A DNA stretch of 64,000 bases from Brucella tritici (GTDB lineage Bacteria > Pseudomonadota > Alphaproteobacteria > Rhizobiales > Rhizobiaceae), in assembly GCF_902825325.1 (NCBI RefSeq), contig NZ_CADEAR010000010.1, forward strand, positions 124,001 to 188,000, written 5' to 3'. Each line of letters opens with the position of its first letter. The first letter of the stretch is position 1. Positions 50,401 to 58,550 of the stretch are shown here, in pieces. Under the pieces are notes generated by a model. It saw nothing but the letters and a program-made list of their open reading frames with translations, was not told where the DNA came from and did not search any database. Made by a program: the position numbers and the translations under genes.

Positions 50401-51002
50401 CCATGGCTCATAGAATGATCCGGTATGGTTCGGCAGTGGCGCTGCTTCTGGCTGCCTCTGTCCCAGCTTTTGCGCAGCAGGCGGCGACGGCTGCTCCAGC
50501 GCCGGTTGAAGCATCGGCGGCACAGCAGCTTGCCTCTCCGCCGCCGCTCGGCAACCTCGATGAGATCCGCAAATTCTGCGGCAATATCGACGATCAGGCG
50601 GCAGACGCCCGCTATGCATTGCAGGCCAAGCAATTGACCGATCTGAAGGCCGATGTCGAGGAACGGATGCGTGCGCTTGAGGAAAAGCGCCGGGAATATG
50701 AAATGTGGCTGAAGCGCCGTGACGAGTTTGTCAGCAAAGCACAGGATTCGCTGGTCGACATTATCTCGAAAATGAAGCCGGACGCGGCGGCGGCACAGAT
50801 GGCGCTGATCGGCGACGAAGCGGCAGCGGCGCTCATCCTCAAGCTCAATCCGCGTGTATCCAGCATCATCCTCAATGAAATGCCGCCGGAAAAGGCGGCC
50901 AAGCTGGCGCGCGTCATCGTCGGTTCGCAGCGCACGACGACCGCGTCGCAAGCTGTGAAGGATCAGCGCGCCGCGGCACAGTCCGGGAATACGGTTCAAT
51001 GA
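50397..51002 (+). CDS. motE: MotE-type periplasmic chaperone for MotC
   Basis: 201 residues. Signal peptide (GSAVALLLAASVPAFAQQ), then ~50 Ala/Pro-rich residues and a coiled-coil region (ADVEERMRALEEKRREYEMWLKRRDEFVSKAQDSLVDIISKMKPDAAAAQMALIGDEAAAALILKLNPRVSSIILNEMPPEKAAKLARVIVG). The last part is the MgtE_N/MotE-like helical domain. In Sinorhizobium, MotE stabilises MotC. It overlaps flgI and flgH by 4 bp each; motC is 7.5 kb downstream. Confidence 0.9.
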   Translation: MTMAHRMIRYGSAVALLLAASVPAFAQQAATAAPAPVEASAAQQLASPPPLGNLDEIRKFCGNIDDQAADARYALQAKQLTDLKADVEERMRALEEKRREYEMWLKRRDEFVSKAQDSLVDIISKMKPDAAAAQMALIGDEAAAALILKLNPRVSSIILNEMPPEKAAKLARVIVGSQRTTTASQAVKDQRAAAQSGNTVQ

Positions 51003-51727
51003 AAAACAGCATGAACAAAGCGACCCTTGCAGCAGCAGTAGCGGTTCTTCTGGCCGGTTGTGCCACCAAGCCCGAGGAAATCGGTCGGGCACCCGACCTG
51101 TCCCCGGTCGCGGCGCATCTTGGCATGCAGAACAATCCGCAGTTCAACGGCTATCCGGCGCGCCCGAGCAAGGCGACCTATTCGCTCTGGGACCAGCGTT
51201 CGACCAATTTCTTCAAGGACCCGCGTGCGGCCACGCCGGGCGATGTCCTGACGGTTATCATTTCCATCAACGACCGCGCCAACCTCGATAACAAGACGGA
51301 CCGCGAGCGTGTGTCGAAAGGCATTTACGGCGCGGGTGGTTCGTTCGCGACGAGCAGCAGCACGGGTGCTGGCGCCGGTGGCGATATGGATGCTTCGGTC
51401 AACACCCATTCCGACAGCAAGTCGAAGGGCAAGGGCACCATCGAGCGCAGTGAAGATATCCGCCTGCAGGTCGCGGCCATCGTCACCGACACGCTACCCA
51501 ACGGAAACATGATTATCCGCGGGTCGCAGGAAGTGCGCGTCAATAACGAGCTGCGTGTGCTCAATGTCGCTGGTGTCGTGCGTCCGCGCGACATTTCCGG
51601 CAACAACACGATTTCCTACGACAAGATCGCCGAAGCCCGCATTTCCTATGGCGGGCGCGGACGACTGAGCGAGATTCAGCAGCCGCCTTACGGCCAGCAG
51701 ATTCTCGATCAGGTTTCTCCTTTCTAG
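50999..51727 (+). CDS. flgH: Flagellar L-ring lipoprotein FlgH
   Basis: 242 residues. Lipobox LLAGC with acylated Cys21. FlgH motifs SLWDQRSTNFFKDPRAATPGDVLTVIISINDRANLDNKTDRER and NMIIRGSQEVRVNNELRVLNVAGVVRPRDISGNNTISYDKIAEARISYGGRG are intact. It forms the outer-membrane L-ring bushing. Confidence 0.96.
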   Translation: MKNSMNKATLAAAVAVLLAGCATKPEEIGRAPDLSPVAAHLGMQNNPQFNGYPARPSKATYSLWDQRSTNFFKDPRAATPGDVLTVIISINDRANLDNKTDRERVSKGIYGAGGSFATSSSTGAGAGGDMDASVNTHSDSKSKGKGTIERSEDIRLQVAAIVTDTLPNGNMIIRGSQEVRVNNELRVLNVAGVVRPRDISGNNTISYDKIAEARISYGGRGRLSEIQQPPYGQQILDQVSPF

Positions 51728-51737
51728 GTTGGCTGGC

Positions 51738-52232
51738 ATGAGCGACACGACGGCAACGGAAAAAGACGGCAAGGCGAAAGGCTCCCTGACGGGGCTGCTG
51801 GCGGCTGTCGCAGTTCTGACCGTCATCGCTGGCGGCGGCGGCTGGTATATGGGCGGCATGATTTCCGCCGATCAGCTCGCATCGGTCAGGCCTTCCGGCA
51901 AGGAAGACAAGCCGAAGCAGGGCGATTTTGAATCGCGCTCCATCGGCACTGTCGTGCCCTTGCAGCCGATTGTCACCAATCTCGGCATTCCGCAGAACAC
52001 ATGGGTGCGTCTTGAAGCCTCGCTGGTGGCAAAGCCGGGCCATGAAATTCCGGCGGCGATGGCGGCAAGCGTCGGCGACGATTTCCTGAGCTTCCTGCGC
52101 AGCGTCAACCTCATGCAATTGCAGGGCGCGGCGGGACTCGCCTATCTCCGCTCCGATTTGGAAGAACGCGCGCGCCTGCGTTCGGAAGGCGCGGTCGACC
52201 GGGTCTTTATTTCGGCACTGGTCGTAGAATGA
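51738..52232 (+). CDS. fliL: Flagellar basal-body-associated protein FliL
   Basis: 164 residues from ATG 51738; the TTG three codons earlier is weaker. One helix (LLAAVAVLTVIAGGGGWYMGG) and the FliL periplasmic domain (VVPLQPIVTNLGIPQNTWVRLEASLVAKPG...DFLSFLRSVNLMQLQGAAGLAYLRSDLEERARLRSEGAVDRVFISALVVE). FliL surrounds MotAB stators and modulates torque. It overlaps fliP by 4 bp. Confidence 0.94.
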   Translation: MSDTTATEKDGKAKGSLTGLLAAVAVLTVIAGGGGWYMGGMISADQLASVRPSGKEDKPKQGDFESRSIGTVVPLQPIVTNLGIPQNTWVRLEASLVAKPGHEIPAAMAASVGDDFLSFLRSVNLMQLQGAAGLAYLRSDLEERARLRSEGAVDRVFISALVVE

Positions 52233-52969
52233 AAAAACTCCTTGGCCTCGGCCTCATCCTGACGCTCGCTCTTACCGTTTCCGCACAGGCGCAACAGGCG
52301 CTGACGCTCGACAACCTGCTGCCTGCGGGAAGCGGTGCTGCGAGCGGCCAGATCGTGCAGCTGTTCGGGCTTCTGACGGTGCTGTCCATTGCGCCGGGGC
52401 TGCTCATCATGGTGACGAGCTTCACGCGCTTTGCCATCGCCTTTTCGTTGCTGCGGTCCGGCCTCGGTCTCCAGACCGCGCCTGCTAGCATGGTGATGAT
52501 TTCTCTTGCCCTGTTCATGACATTCTATGTCATGGCGCCCGCCTTCGACCGGGCCTGGAACAATGGCGTGCAGCCCTTGATGCGCAATGAAATCACGCAG
52601 CAGGCAGCTTTCACCGAAATTTCGCAGCCTTTCCGTGAATTCATGATGGGCCAGGTGCGCGACAAGGACCTGCGGCTCTTTGAAGATCTCGCTGATCCGT
52701 CGTTTCGCACTGGTGATGACGGTATCGTCGATTTCCGCGTGCTGGTTCCGGCCTTCATGATTTCGGAACTGCGGCGCGGTTTTGAAATCGGTTTCCTGAT
52801 CGTGCTGCCATTTCTGGTGATCGACCTTGTTGTGGCGACGCTCACCATGTCCATGGGCATGATGATGCTCCCGCCGACGGTGATCTCGCTGCCGTTCAAG
52901 ATTCTGTTCTTCGTGCTGATCGATGGCTGGAATATTCTGGTCGGAAGCCTGATACGGTCCTTTTCGTAG
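52229..52969 (+). CDS. fliP: Flagellar export gate protein FliP
   Basis: 246 residues. A cleavable signal peptide (LGLGLILTLALTVSAQAQ), then the FliP signatures LTVLSIAPGLLIMVTSFTRFAIAFSLLRSGLGLQTAP and DLVVATLTMSMGMMMLPPTVISLPFKILFFVLIDGWNILVGSLIRSF. It forms the FliPQR export pore. It is the last gene of the plus-strand operon; fliQ, fliR and flhA are not in the window. Confidence 0.97.
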   Translation: MKKLLGLGLILTLALTVSAQAQQALTLDNLLPAGSGAASGQIVQLFGLLTVLSIAPGLLIMVTSFTRFAIAFSLLRSGLGLQTAPASMVMISLALFMTFYVMAPAFDRAWNNGVQPLMRNEITQQAAFTEISQPFREFMMGQVRDKDLRLFEDLADPSFRTGDDGIVDFRVLVPAFMISELRRGFEIGFLIVLPFLVIDLVVATLTMSMGMMMLPPTVISLPFKILFFVLIDGWNILVGSLIRSFS

Positions 52970-53009
52970 AAACAGGAACGAGCTGACACACCGCAGCTCG
53001 TTGTTAAGT

Positions 53010-53465
53010 TCAGTTGTTGATACGGACGGTCAGCTTGTAGTCGCAGGTGTCATGATTGACTTCTTCGGCCACAAGAGTGCAGGTGGGACTGCTGCCGGTA
53101 CCATCAGATTTCATGAAATGCCGACTATAACCCGACGCCTTGCATCCGGGCGCGGGGTTAGTGAAGCTCGGTCCTTCAGCATAAACCGTCAACTGACACG
53201 ACTTATAAACGGTGTTGTCGGAATAGCGGTACCGCGCAATCATCGAACGCAGATATGTATCATCTTCTGCCTTGTGTGTGAGGACGCCCGTTGCACCATT
53301 CGCAATCGTCGACGGTCGCGTACACTTTCCGTCTGGATTGCATGCACCTTGCGTATAATTGATGGATTTGCCTGCATTGTTGATCCAGTTCACCGTTATC
53401 TGATTATCGGCCAATGCGGCTGAAGCGGAGATGAGTGAAACAGCCAGAATTGAAAAACGAAGCAT
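53010..53465 (-). CDS. Small secreted six-cysteine protein, function unknown
   Basis: 151 residues from ATG 53465, with GGAGGAAAG just upstream. Signal peptide (LRFSILAVSLISASAALA) gives a mature protein of ~132 residues with six cysteines (ACNPDGKC, KSCQL, PGCKA, PTCTL, DTCDY) that could form three disulfides. The QITVNWINNAGKSINYTQGACNPDGKC start suggests a beta-rich fold. I recognise no family. It is encoded opposite to the flanking fliP and fliC genes and interrupts the flagellar order, so it may be unrelated to motility. Confidence 0.78.
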   Translation of the reverse strand: MLRFSILAVSLISASAALADNQITVNWINNAGKSINYTQGACNPDGKCTRPSTIANGATGVLTHKAEDDTYLRSMIARYRYSDNTVYKSCQLTVYAEGPSFTNPAPGCKASGYSRHFMKSDGTGSSPTCTLVAEEVNHDTCDYKLTVRINN

Positions 53466-53759
53466 GATCTTTCCTCCATTAGTTGACACTTATGGAACAT
53501 AAAGAGAACGTCAGGGGTGAGGATAAGTTTGGACCGGTGGATCATGTCGATCTGCCAGAAACCCACTTGATGAAAAAGAAAACCTCAATTAAAAATTGAG
53601 CGGATTATTTAGTAATCTCTTAATATTTCGAGTTTACGACGATCCTCATGGTGGGTTTCCGCGCGTTACGCGGCAACAGGCATGATGCCGCTCCACCATG
53701 CCGGTAATCTAAAAATCCGGCCTGTCCCTCAGATTGTTTTTCCCAAGGGGCAAAAAACT
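53466..53759. promoter_or_regulatory. Divergent promoter region upstream of fliC
   Basis: 294 bp without a gene. It holds a perfect hairpin CTCAATT-aaa-AATTGAG (53584-53600), an AT-rich TTAGTAATCTCTTAATATTT stretch that may contain the fliC promoter, a CCGCGCGTTACGCGG palindrome near 53659, and AAGGGG before fliC. Confidence 0.45.
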
Positions 53760-54743
53760 ATGGCTAGCATTCTTACAAATTCGTCGGCTCTGACCGCTCT
53801 CCAGACGCTTTCTTCGACCAATAAGGCACTGGAATCGACCCAGAACCGTATCTCGACCGGTCTCAAGGTTGCCGGTGCATCCGACAACGCTGCTTACTGG
53901 TCCATCGCAACGACCATGCGTTCCGATAACAAAGCCAACTCGGTTGTGCAGGATTCGCTTGGCCTCGGTGCTGGCAAGGTTGACACTGCTTATACGGCCA
54001 TGAACAAGGCCATCGAAGTTGTTGACCAGATCAAGCAGAAGGTTCTTCTTGCGAAGACTTCTGGTGCGGAAGATCGCGCCAAGATCCAGAGCGAAATCGC
54101 AACCTATGTTGCTCAGCTCAAGGACAATGTTTCTGGCGCCAACTATGCCGGTTCCAACCTGCTGACCTCGGATTCGTCGAAGGACACCGCTGATCCTACT
54201 GCCACCCCGGCAGTAGCTGAAAGCAATTCGCTGAACGTCATCACCTCTTACAACCGTGATGCTTCGGGCAAGGTAACGACCGGCACGATTTCGGTGAATT
54301 ACTCCACGACGCGTTTGATCGATTCCGGCACTGGTACGGCTGCTGGCGTTCTCGATAAGGCTGGCGGCGCATCTGCCAAGTCGATCCTCGACGTCAACGT
54401 CGCGGATCTGACCGGCGTTACCGGATATGACGCAGCCGACGTCGCGGGCACCGAAGGTGCAGCATTCGACAACCTCCTGACCGACATCGAAGCCGCTCTT
54501 GGCTCGATGGCGACCTCTGCCGCCGAACTGGGTGCCGCAAAGGCACGCATCGACATGCAGAAGGATTTCGTATCGAGCCTTTCCGACTCGATCGAAAAGG
54601 GCGTTGGCCAGCTCGTTGACGCTGACATGAACAAGGAATCGGCACGTCTGTCGGCTCTGCAGGTTCAGCAGCAGCTCGGCGTTCAGGCTCTGTCGATCGC
54701 CAACTCGTCGAACCAGAACATCCTGTCGCTGTTCCGCGGCTAA
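53760..54743 (+). CDS. fliC: Flagellin
   Basis: 327 residues from ATG 53760; earlier in-frame codons are not used, as MASILTNSSALTALQTLSSTNKALESTQNRISTGLKVAGASDNAAYWSIATTMRSDNKA is the conserved D0/D1 flagellin end. The C-terminal D0 (NKESARLSALQVQQQLGVQALSIANSSNQNILSLFRG) is complete. The middle domain is short (D2/D3 reduced), as usual for Brucella/Ochrobactrum flagellins; this length avoids much of the TLR5-active outer domains but that is an inference. It forms the filament. A separate transcription unit, followed by hairpins. Confidence 0.96.
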   Translation: MASILTNSSALTALQTLSSTNKALESTQNRISTGLKVAGASDNAAYWSIATTMRSDNKANSVVQDSLGLGAGKVDTAYTAMNKAIEVVDQIKQKVLLAKTSGAEDRAKIQSEIATYVAQLKDNVSGANYAGSNLLTSDSSKDTADPTATPAVAESNSLNVITSYNRDASGKVTTGTISVNYSTTRLIDSGTGTAAGVLDKAGGASAKSILDVNVADLTGVTGYDAADVAGTEGAAFDNLLTDIEAALGSMATSAAELGAAKARIDMQKDFVSSLSDSIEKGVGQLVDADMNKESARLSALQVQQQLGVQALSIANSSNQNILSLFRG

Positions 54744-54760
54744 TCTGAGTAAACAGCAAG

Positions 54761-54780
54761 GGCGCCGGGTTGCCGGCGCT
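54761..54780 (+). terminator. Stem-loop after fliC
   Basis: GGCGCCGG-gttg-CCGGCGCT starts 18 bp after the fliC stop. It has no T-run; a second hairpin lies at 54855-54880. Confidence 0.6.
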
Positions 54781-54854
54781 CGCGAGTTCTCAGGCAAATC
54801 AGGGGTTCGCATCCGAACCGGCCTGATCGGATCGGATGTCTTTGGGCGGAAAAC

Positions 54855-54880
54855 GGGGCGCGGGATTTATTCCGCGCCCC
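54855..54880. terminator. Strong GC hairpin between fliC and fliF
   Basis: GGGGCGCGG-gatttatt-CCGCGCCCC is a perfect 9-bp stem, followed by AATTCC. It can terminate fliC read-through before the fliF promoter region. Confidence 0.6.
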
Positions 54881-54970
54881 AATTCCTTGCGCTCATTTCC
54901 AGTTTCCGAAAGCACTTGCTTCATCAGCCGCCACTTTCGCGCAAGCTTCGCGGGCTAGTTTGCATCCATC

Positions 54971-56728
54971 ATGATGGCGGTGGTGTGGATGCAGCAGAAT
55001 TTCCAGCAATTGATCGAACAGCTCAAGGGTACGCTCGGCAAGCTCGGCGCGCGAAAACTCATCGCGCTCGGACTGGTGGGCGCGGCACTCATGGGCGCGA
55101 TCCTCTATACGAGCATCTATCTGAGCCGCCCATCCTACGAAACGCTCTATGTCGGCCTTTCGCGCGACGACGTGAACCGCATGGGCCTCGCGCTCGGTGA
55201 AGCCGGCATTCCTTTCGACGTGAAAGCCGACGGCTCGTCCATCCTCGTGCCCATCGGCAAAGCCGAAAATGCCCGCATGTATCTGGCCGAAAAGGGCCTG
55301 CCGACCTCGAACAATGCCGGTTACGAGCTGTTCGACAATATGGGGTCGCTCGGCCTCACTTCGTTCATGCAGGAAATCACCCGGGTGCGCGCGCTCGAAG
55401 GCGAAATCGCCCGCACAATCCAGGCCATTCGTGGCGTGAAAGCTGCGCGCGTTCACATCGTCATGGCAGAAAAAGGGTCGTTCCGTCGTGGTGACCAGAA
55501 GCCGTCCGCCTCGGTGGTCATTCGCGCCGAAGGCGGCTTTGCTGCCGAATCCGCCCAATCCATCCGCCAGCTGGTCGCCGCCGCCGTTCCGTCGCTCGAT
55601 GCTTCCGCCGTCACCGTTCTCGACACCAACGGTCGCTTGCTGGCATCGGCAGGCGAAGCCGCCAATGGCGCAGCCCTCCTGACCGCCTCGCTGGAACAGC
55701 AGGTTGCAGGCAATGTGGATGACAGCATCCGCAAGGCGCTGGCGCCCTATCTCGGCATGGGACATTTCCAAACCAGCGTTCAGGCCGTGCTCGATACGGA
55801 CCGCCGCCAGATCAACGAGACGACCTACGATCCTGAATCCCGCGTTGAGCGTTCCGTGCGCGTGGTCCGTGAAAGCGGGGATTCCCGCAACAATCGCAAC
55901 GACAATGCAACCGGCGTGGAACAGAACATTCCGCAGGAAGAAATCCAGAACCGCAACGGCGAAAGCTCCACCGAAAAGACTGATCGCCGCGAGGAGCTGA
56001 CCAATTACGAAATGAACAGCAAGACGGTTTCCACCGTCAGCGACGGCTATGCCGTCAAGCGGCTGTCCATTGCCGTGGTCATCGATCAGGCGCGGCTTCT
56101 GGAAACTGCGGGAACCACGCCGCCGCCAGCCAATTTTGTCGATCAGCAGATCACCAAGATCCGCGATCTCGTTGCAACCGCAGCCGGTCTCAATGCTGAT
56201 CGTGGCGACGTCATCAATGTAACGGCAGTGAACTTCCTCGATCCTGCCGGTGCCGATATGGAACCGGTCTCCACGCCATGGACCGATACGGTGCTTCGCC
56301 AGAGCGGCTCCTACGTCAATGCGCTCGCCATTCTTGCCGCCGTCGGTCTCCTGATCTGGTTCGGTCTGCGTCCGCTGCTGCGTGATCAGAATGCCACGCC
56401 GACCGGCACGGAAGTGGCCGTCCGCGAGACAAGCGAAGTGGCGACGCCGAATTTCGTCGGCGGTCAGGCGGCTGGCGAGGGCGTGCAGGCCGTCATTGGC
56501 GGGCCGGAAGCCTATGCCGACCAGATGAAGACCAGCCTCAGCGATCTTCGCCAGCGCATGCGCATGCCTGCCAAATTGCGTCTGGAACAGATGATTGACA
56601 TGGATGAGGAGCGCGTAGCCTCCATTCTCAAGCAATGGATTCATGAAACCGCCGCGAGTCGTGAAGCCCAACCATTGAGGGAATCGGCCGTAAAGGCTTC
56701 GGTCATGCCGGAGCTTGAGGCGGCCTGA
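54971..56728 (+). CDS. fliF: Flagellar MS-ring protein FliF
   Basis: 585 residues from ATG 54971; ATG 54989 (MQQNFQQL) is an equally possible start. TM1 is IALGLVGAALMGAILYTSIYL; the periplasmic ring domains contain RPSYETLYVGLSRDDVNRMGLALGEAGIPF, YELFDNMGSLGLTSFMQEITRVRALEGEIARTI and YDPESRVERSVRVVRESG. TM2 is VNALAILAAVGLLIWFGL. The C-terminal tail (LRLEQMIDMDEERVASILKQWI) binds FliG. It nucleates the basal body in the inner membrane. It leads the fliF-fliH-motBC-fliK operon. Confidence 0.96.
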   Translation: MMAVVWMQQNFQQLIEQLKGTLGKLGARKLIALGLVGAALMGAILYTSIYLSRPSYETLYVGLSRDDVNRMGLALGEAGIPFDVKADGSSILVPIGKAENARMYLAEKGLPTSNNAGYELFDNMGSLGLTSFMQEITRVRALEGEIARTIQAIRGVKAARVHIVMAEKGSFRRGDQKPSASVVIRAEGGFAAESAQSIRQLVAAAVPSLDASAVTVLDTNGRLLASAGEAANGAALLTASLEQQVAGNVDDSIRKALAPYLGMGHFQTSVQAVLDTDRRQINETTYDPESRVERSVRVVRESGDSRNNRNDNATGVEQNIPQEEIQNRNGESSTEKTDRREELTNYEMNSKTVSTVSDGYAVKRLSIAVVIDQARLLETAGTTPPPANFVDQQITKIRDLVATAAGLNADRGDVINVTAVNFLDPAGADMEPVSTPWTDTVLRQSGSYVNALAILAAVGLLIWFGLRPLLRDQNATPTGTEVAVRETSEVATPNFVGGQAAGEGVQAVIGGPEAYADQMKTSLSDLRQRMRMPAKLRLEQMIDMDEERVASILKQWIHETAASREAQPLRESAVKASVMPELEAA

Positions 56729-56730
56729 CG

Positions 56731-57438
56731 ATGAGCGCGCTTTCCCTCAGCCGTTATCTTCCCGATTTTTCGACCCATCATATCGAGGATGAGGCGGTCG
56801 AGATCATCGCTGCACCTGCGCCGCCGAAGCCACTGAAAGAAACGCCCCCGCCACAGGCGGACGGCGATGGAGCGAAGCGCCCCCTTTCGGCTGAGAAAGC
56901 CGCCGCTGCCGAGCAGGCGGAAGTCGCCGCCATTATCGCTGTCGAGGAAGAAAAGCGCCTGGCATTCGAAGCAGGACGGGAGGATGGCCACAGGGAAGCA
57001 CAGGCGCTTTATGAGGCCGAGAAGGCACGGCTTGTCCGCGAGCACGAGACTGAAATCGAGGCGCTGCGTGCTGCATTTTCGCGTGAGCAGGCTCTGCTTC
57101 TGGCAGGTAGCCTGACGGAAGCACTGACCGCGCTAGAGCGAAATTATTCCGGTCAGATCGCCGAAATCCTGATGCCTTTGCTGGCAGAAAAAATGGAACG
57201 CGAGGCTGTCGCGGAATTTGCGCGGCGGATTGCGGCGCTGGCGCTTGATGGCGAAGCACCGGAAATCTCCGGCCCGGCGTGTTTGGTTGCACCGCTTCGC
57301 GATCATGCTGCCCTGTTGCCGTCAGGTTGCCGGTTTTCAGAAACCGGTGCGGACGAACTTTCCTTTTCCTTTGGCGACCGGATGCTTGAAACACGCATCG
57401 CGCCGCTTCTTGAAGAATTGAAGGCTGCGGTTCAATGA
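56731..57438 (+). CDS. Probable FliH-type regulator of the export ATPase
   Basis: 235 residues. Start 2 bp after fliF. An unusual proline-rich arm (PAPPKPLKETPPPQADGDGAKRPL) precedes a long charged coiled-coil region (EEEKRLAFEAGREDGHREAQALYEAEKARLVREHETEIEALRAAF) and a helical C-terminal domain (LLAGSLTEALTALERNYSGQIAEILMPLLAEKMEREAVAEFARRIAALA). The coiled coil with a GREDGH start resembles FliH/SctL. The position between fliF and motB, with no other fliH near, supports this. Similarity is weak, so it is a probable assignment. It overlaps motB by 4 bp. Confidence 0.68.
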   Translation: MSALSLSRYLPDFSTHHIEDEAVEIIAAPAPPKPLKETPPPQADGDGAKRPLSAEKAAAAEQAEVAAIIAVEEEKRLAFEAGREDGHREAQALYEAEKARLVREHETEIEALRAAFSREQALLLAGSLTEALTALERNYSGQIAEILMPLLAEKMEREAVAEFARRIAALALDGEAPEISGPACLVAPLRDHAALLPSGCRFSETGADELSFSFGDRMLETRIAPLLEELKAAVQ

Positions 57439-58550
57439 GCATCGATCCCGAAACCAAACGTGAGATCATCATTGTTCGCCGAGGTGGACATGACGACCAT
57501 GACAGCCATCATGGTGGCGTGTGGAAGATCGCCTATGCCGACTTCATGACTGCAATGATGGCCTTCTTCCTCGTCATGTGGCTCATCAATGCCGCCAATG
57601 AGGAAACCAAGGCGGCGGTTGCAAGCTATTTCAATCCCGTCAAACTGATGGACCGGCATTCAAGCCCCAAGGGCGTGCAGGATGTCGAGGAAAAAGACGG
57701 CAAGGTTCGCTATGAAAGCGACCAGCAGATCGAAAACAGCACCAAGGTCATCAACGACACGACTGTTTCTCCGCCAAGCGACCAGGAAGAGCGCCAGCTT
57801 TTCCGCGAACCCTATGCGGTCCTGTCGGAACTGGCCCACGAAACCGGTGTGTTGCAGAACCAGTCGGCCAAGGGCGATGGCGGCACGTCGCAATCCGGCC
57901 CTGCTACCGGTGCCGAAGGCGGCGAAGCCTATCGCGATCCGTTCAGCCCGGATTATTGGTCGAGCAAGGCTGTCGAAGATCTGACCCCACCGGATGCCGC
58001 GCCTGCTACGCCGCCTAAGCCCGAAGTAGCGCAGCCGAAGCCCGGGGAGGCCGAAAAGACTGCTGAAACCCAGGAACAGTTGATTGCTGACTTGAAAAAG
58101 GTAGCTGAGGGTGAAACTGCGAAAGAGAGTGCGCAGGCGAAAAAGGCCGAGCCAATGCCCGATGTGACGGTCGTTCCGGTCGATGGCGGCGTGATGATCC
58201 AGCTCACCGACAAGATCGACTATGGCATGTTCACCATCGGATCGGCCAAGCCGGATGCCCGCGTGGTGCAGATGCTGGAGCGTATCGCACAGGTGATTTC
58301 CCGACAGCCGGGCGAAGTCATCATCAGCGGACATACGGATGCGCGTCCGTTCAAGAGCGCGACCTATGACAATTGGCGCCTGTCCTCGGCACGCGCGCAG
58401 ATGGCTTATTACATGCTGGTGCGCGGCGGGCTCGATGAAAAGCGTGTGCTGCGTGTGGAAGGCTATGCCGACCGCCAGCCGAAGAATACCAACGATCCGA
58501 ATGCGGCTGAGAACCGTCGCATCGATATTTTCCTGAAGTCTGCTCCATGA
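57435..58550 (+). CDS. motB: Flagellar stator protein MotB
   Basis: 371 residues. A basic N-terminal arm (RRGGHDDHDSHHGGVWKIAY) leads to the single helix ADFMTAMMAFFLVMWLINA, with the proton-carrying Asp in YADFM. After a long linker (residues ~80-240), the OmpA-like peptidoglycan domain (GEVIISGHTDARPFKSATYDNWRLSSARAQMAYYMLVRGG...GYADRQPKNTNDPNAAENRRIDI) is complete. It anchors the stator; MotA is encoded on the other strand. It overlaps motC by 4 bp. Confidence 0.96.
   Translation: MSIDPETKREIIIVRRGGHDDHDSHHGGVWKIAYADFMTAMMAFFLVMWLINAANEETKAAVASYFNPVKLMDRHSSPKGVQDVEEKDGKVRYESDQQIENSTKVINDTTVSPPSDQEERQLFREPYAVLSELAHETGVLQNQSAKGDGGTSQSGPATGAEGGEAYRDPFSPDYWSSKAVEDLTPPDAAPATPPKPEVAQPKPGEAEKTAETQEQLIADLKKVAEGETAKESAQAKKAEPMPDVTVVPVDGGVMIQLTDKIDYGMFTIGSAKPDARVVQMLERIAQVISRQPGEVIISGHTDARPFKSATYDNWRLSSARAQMAYYMLVRGGLDEKRVLRVEGYADRQPKNTNDPNAAENRRIDIFLKSAP

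Noticed and set aside
49411..50619. 402-residue open frame antisense to flgI and motE
   Set aside because: Covers two conserved genes; product rich in His/Arg/Asp without any domain.
54893..56671. 592-residue open frame antisense to fliF
   Set aside because: It mirrors the strongly conserved fliF, has no ribosome site and its His/Gly/Arg-rich product resembles no protein; typical of GC-rich antisense frames.
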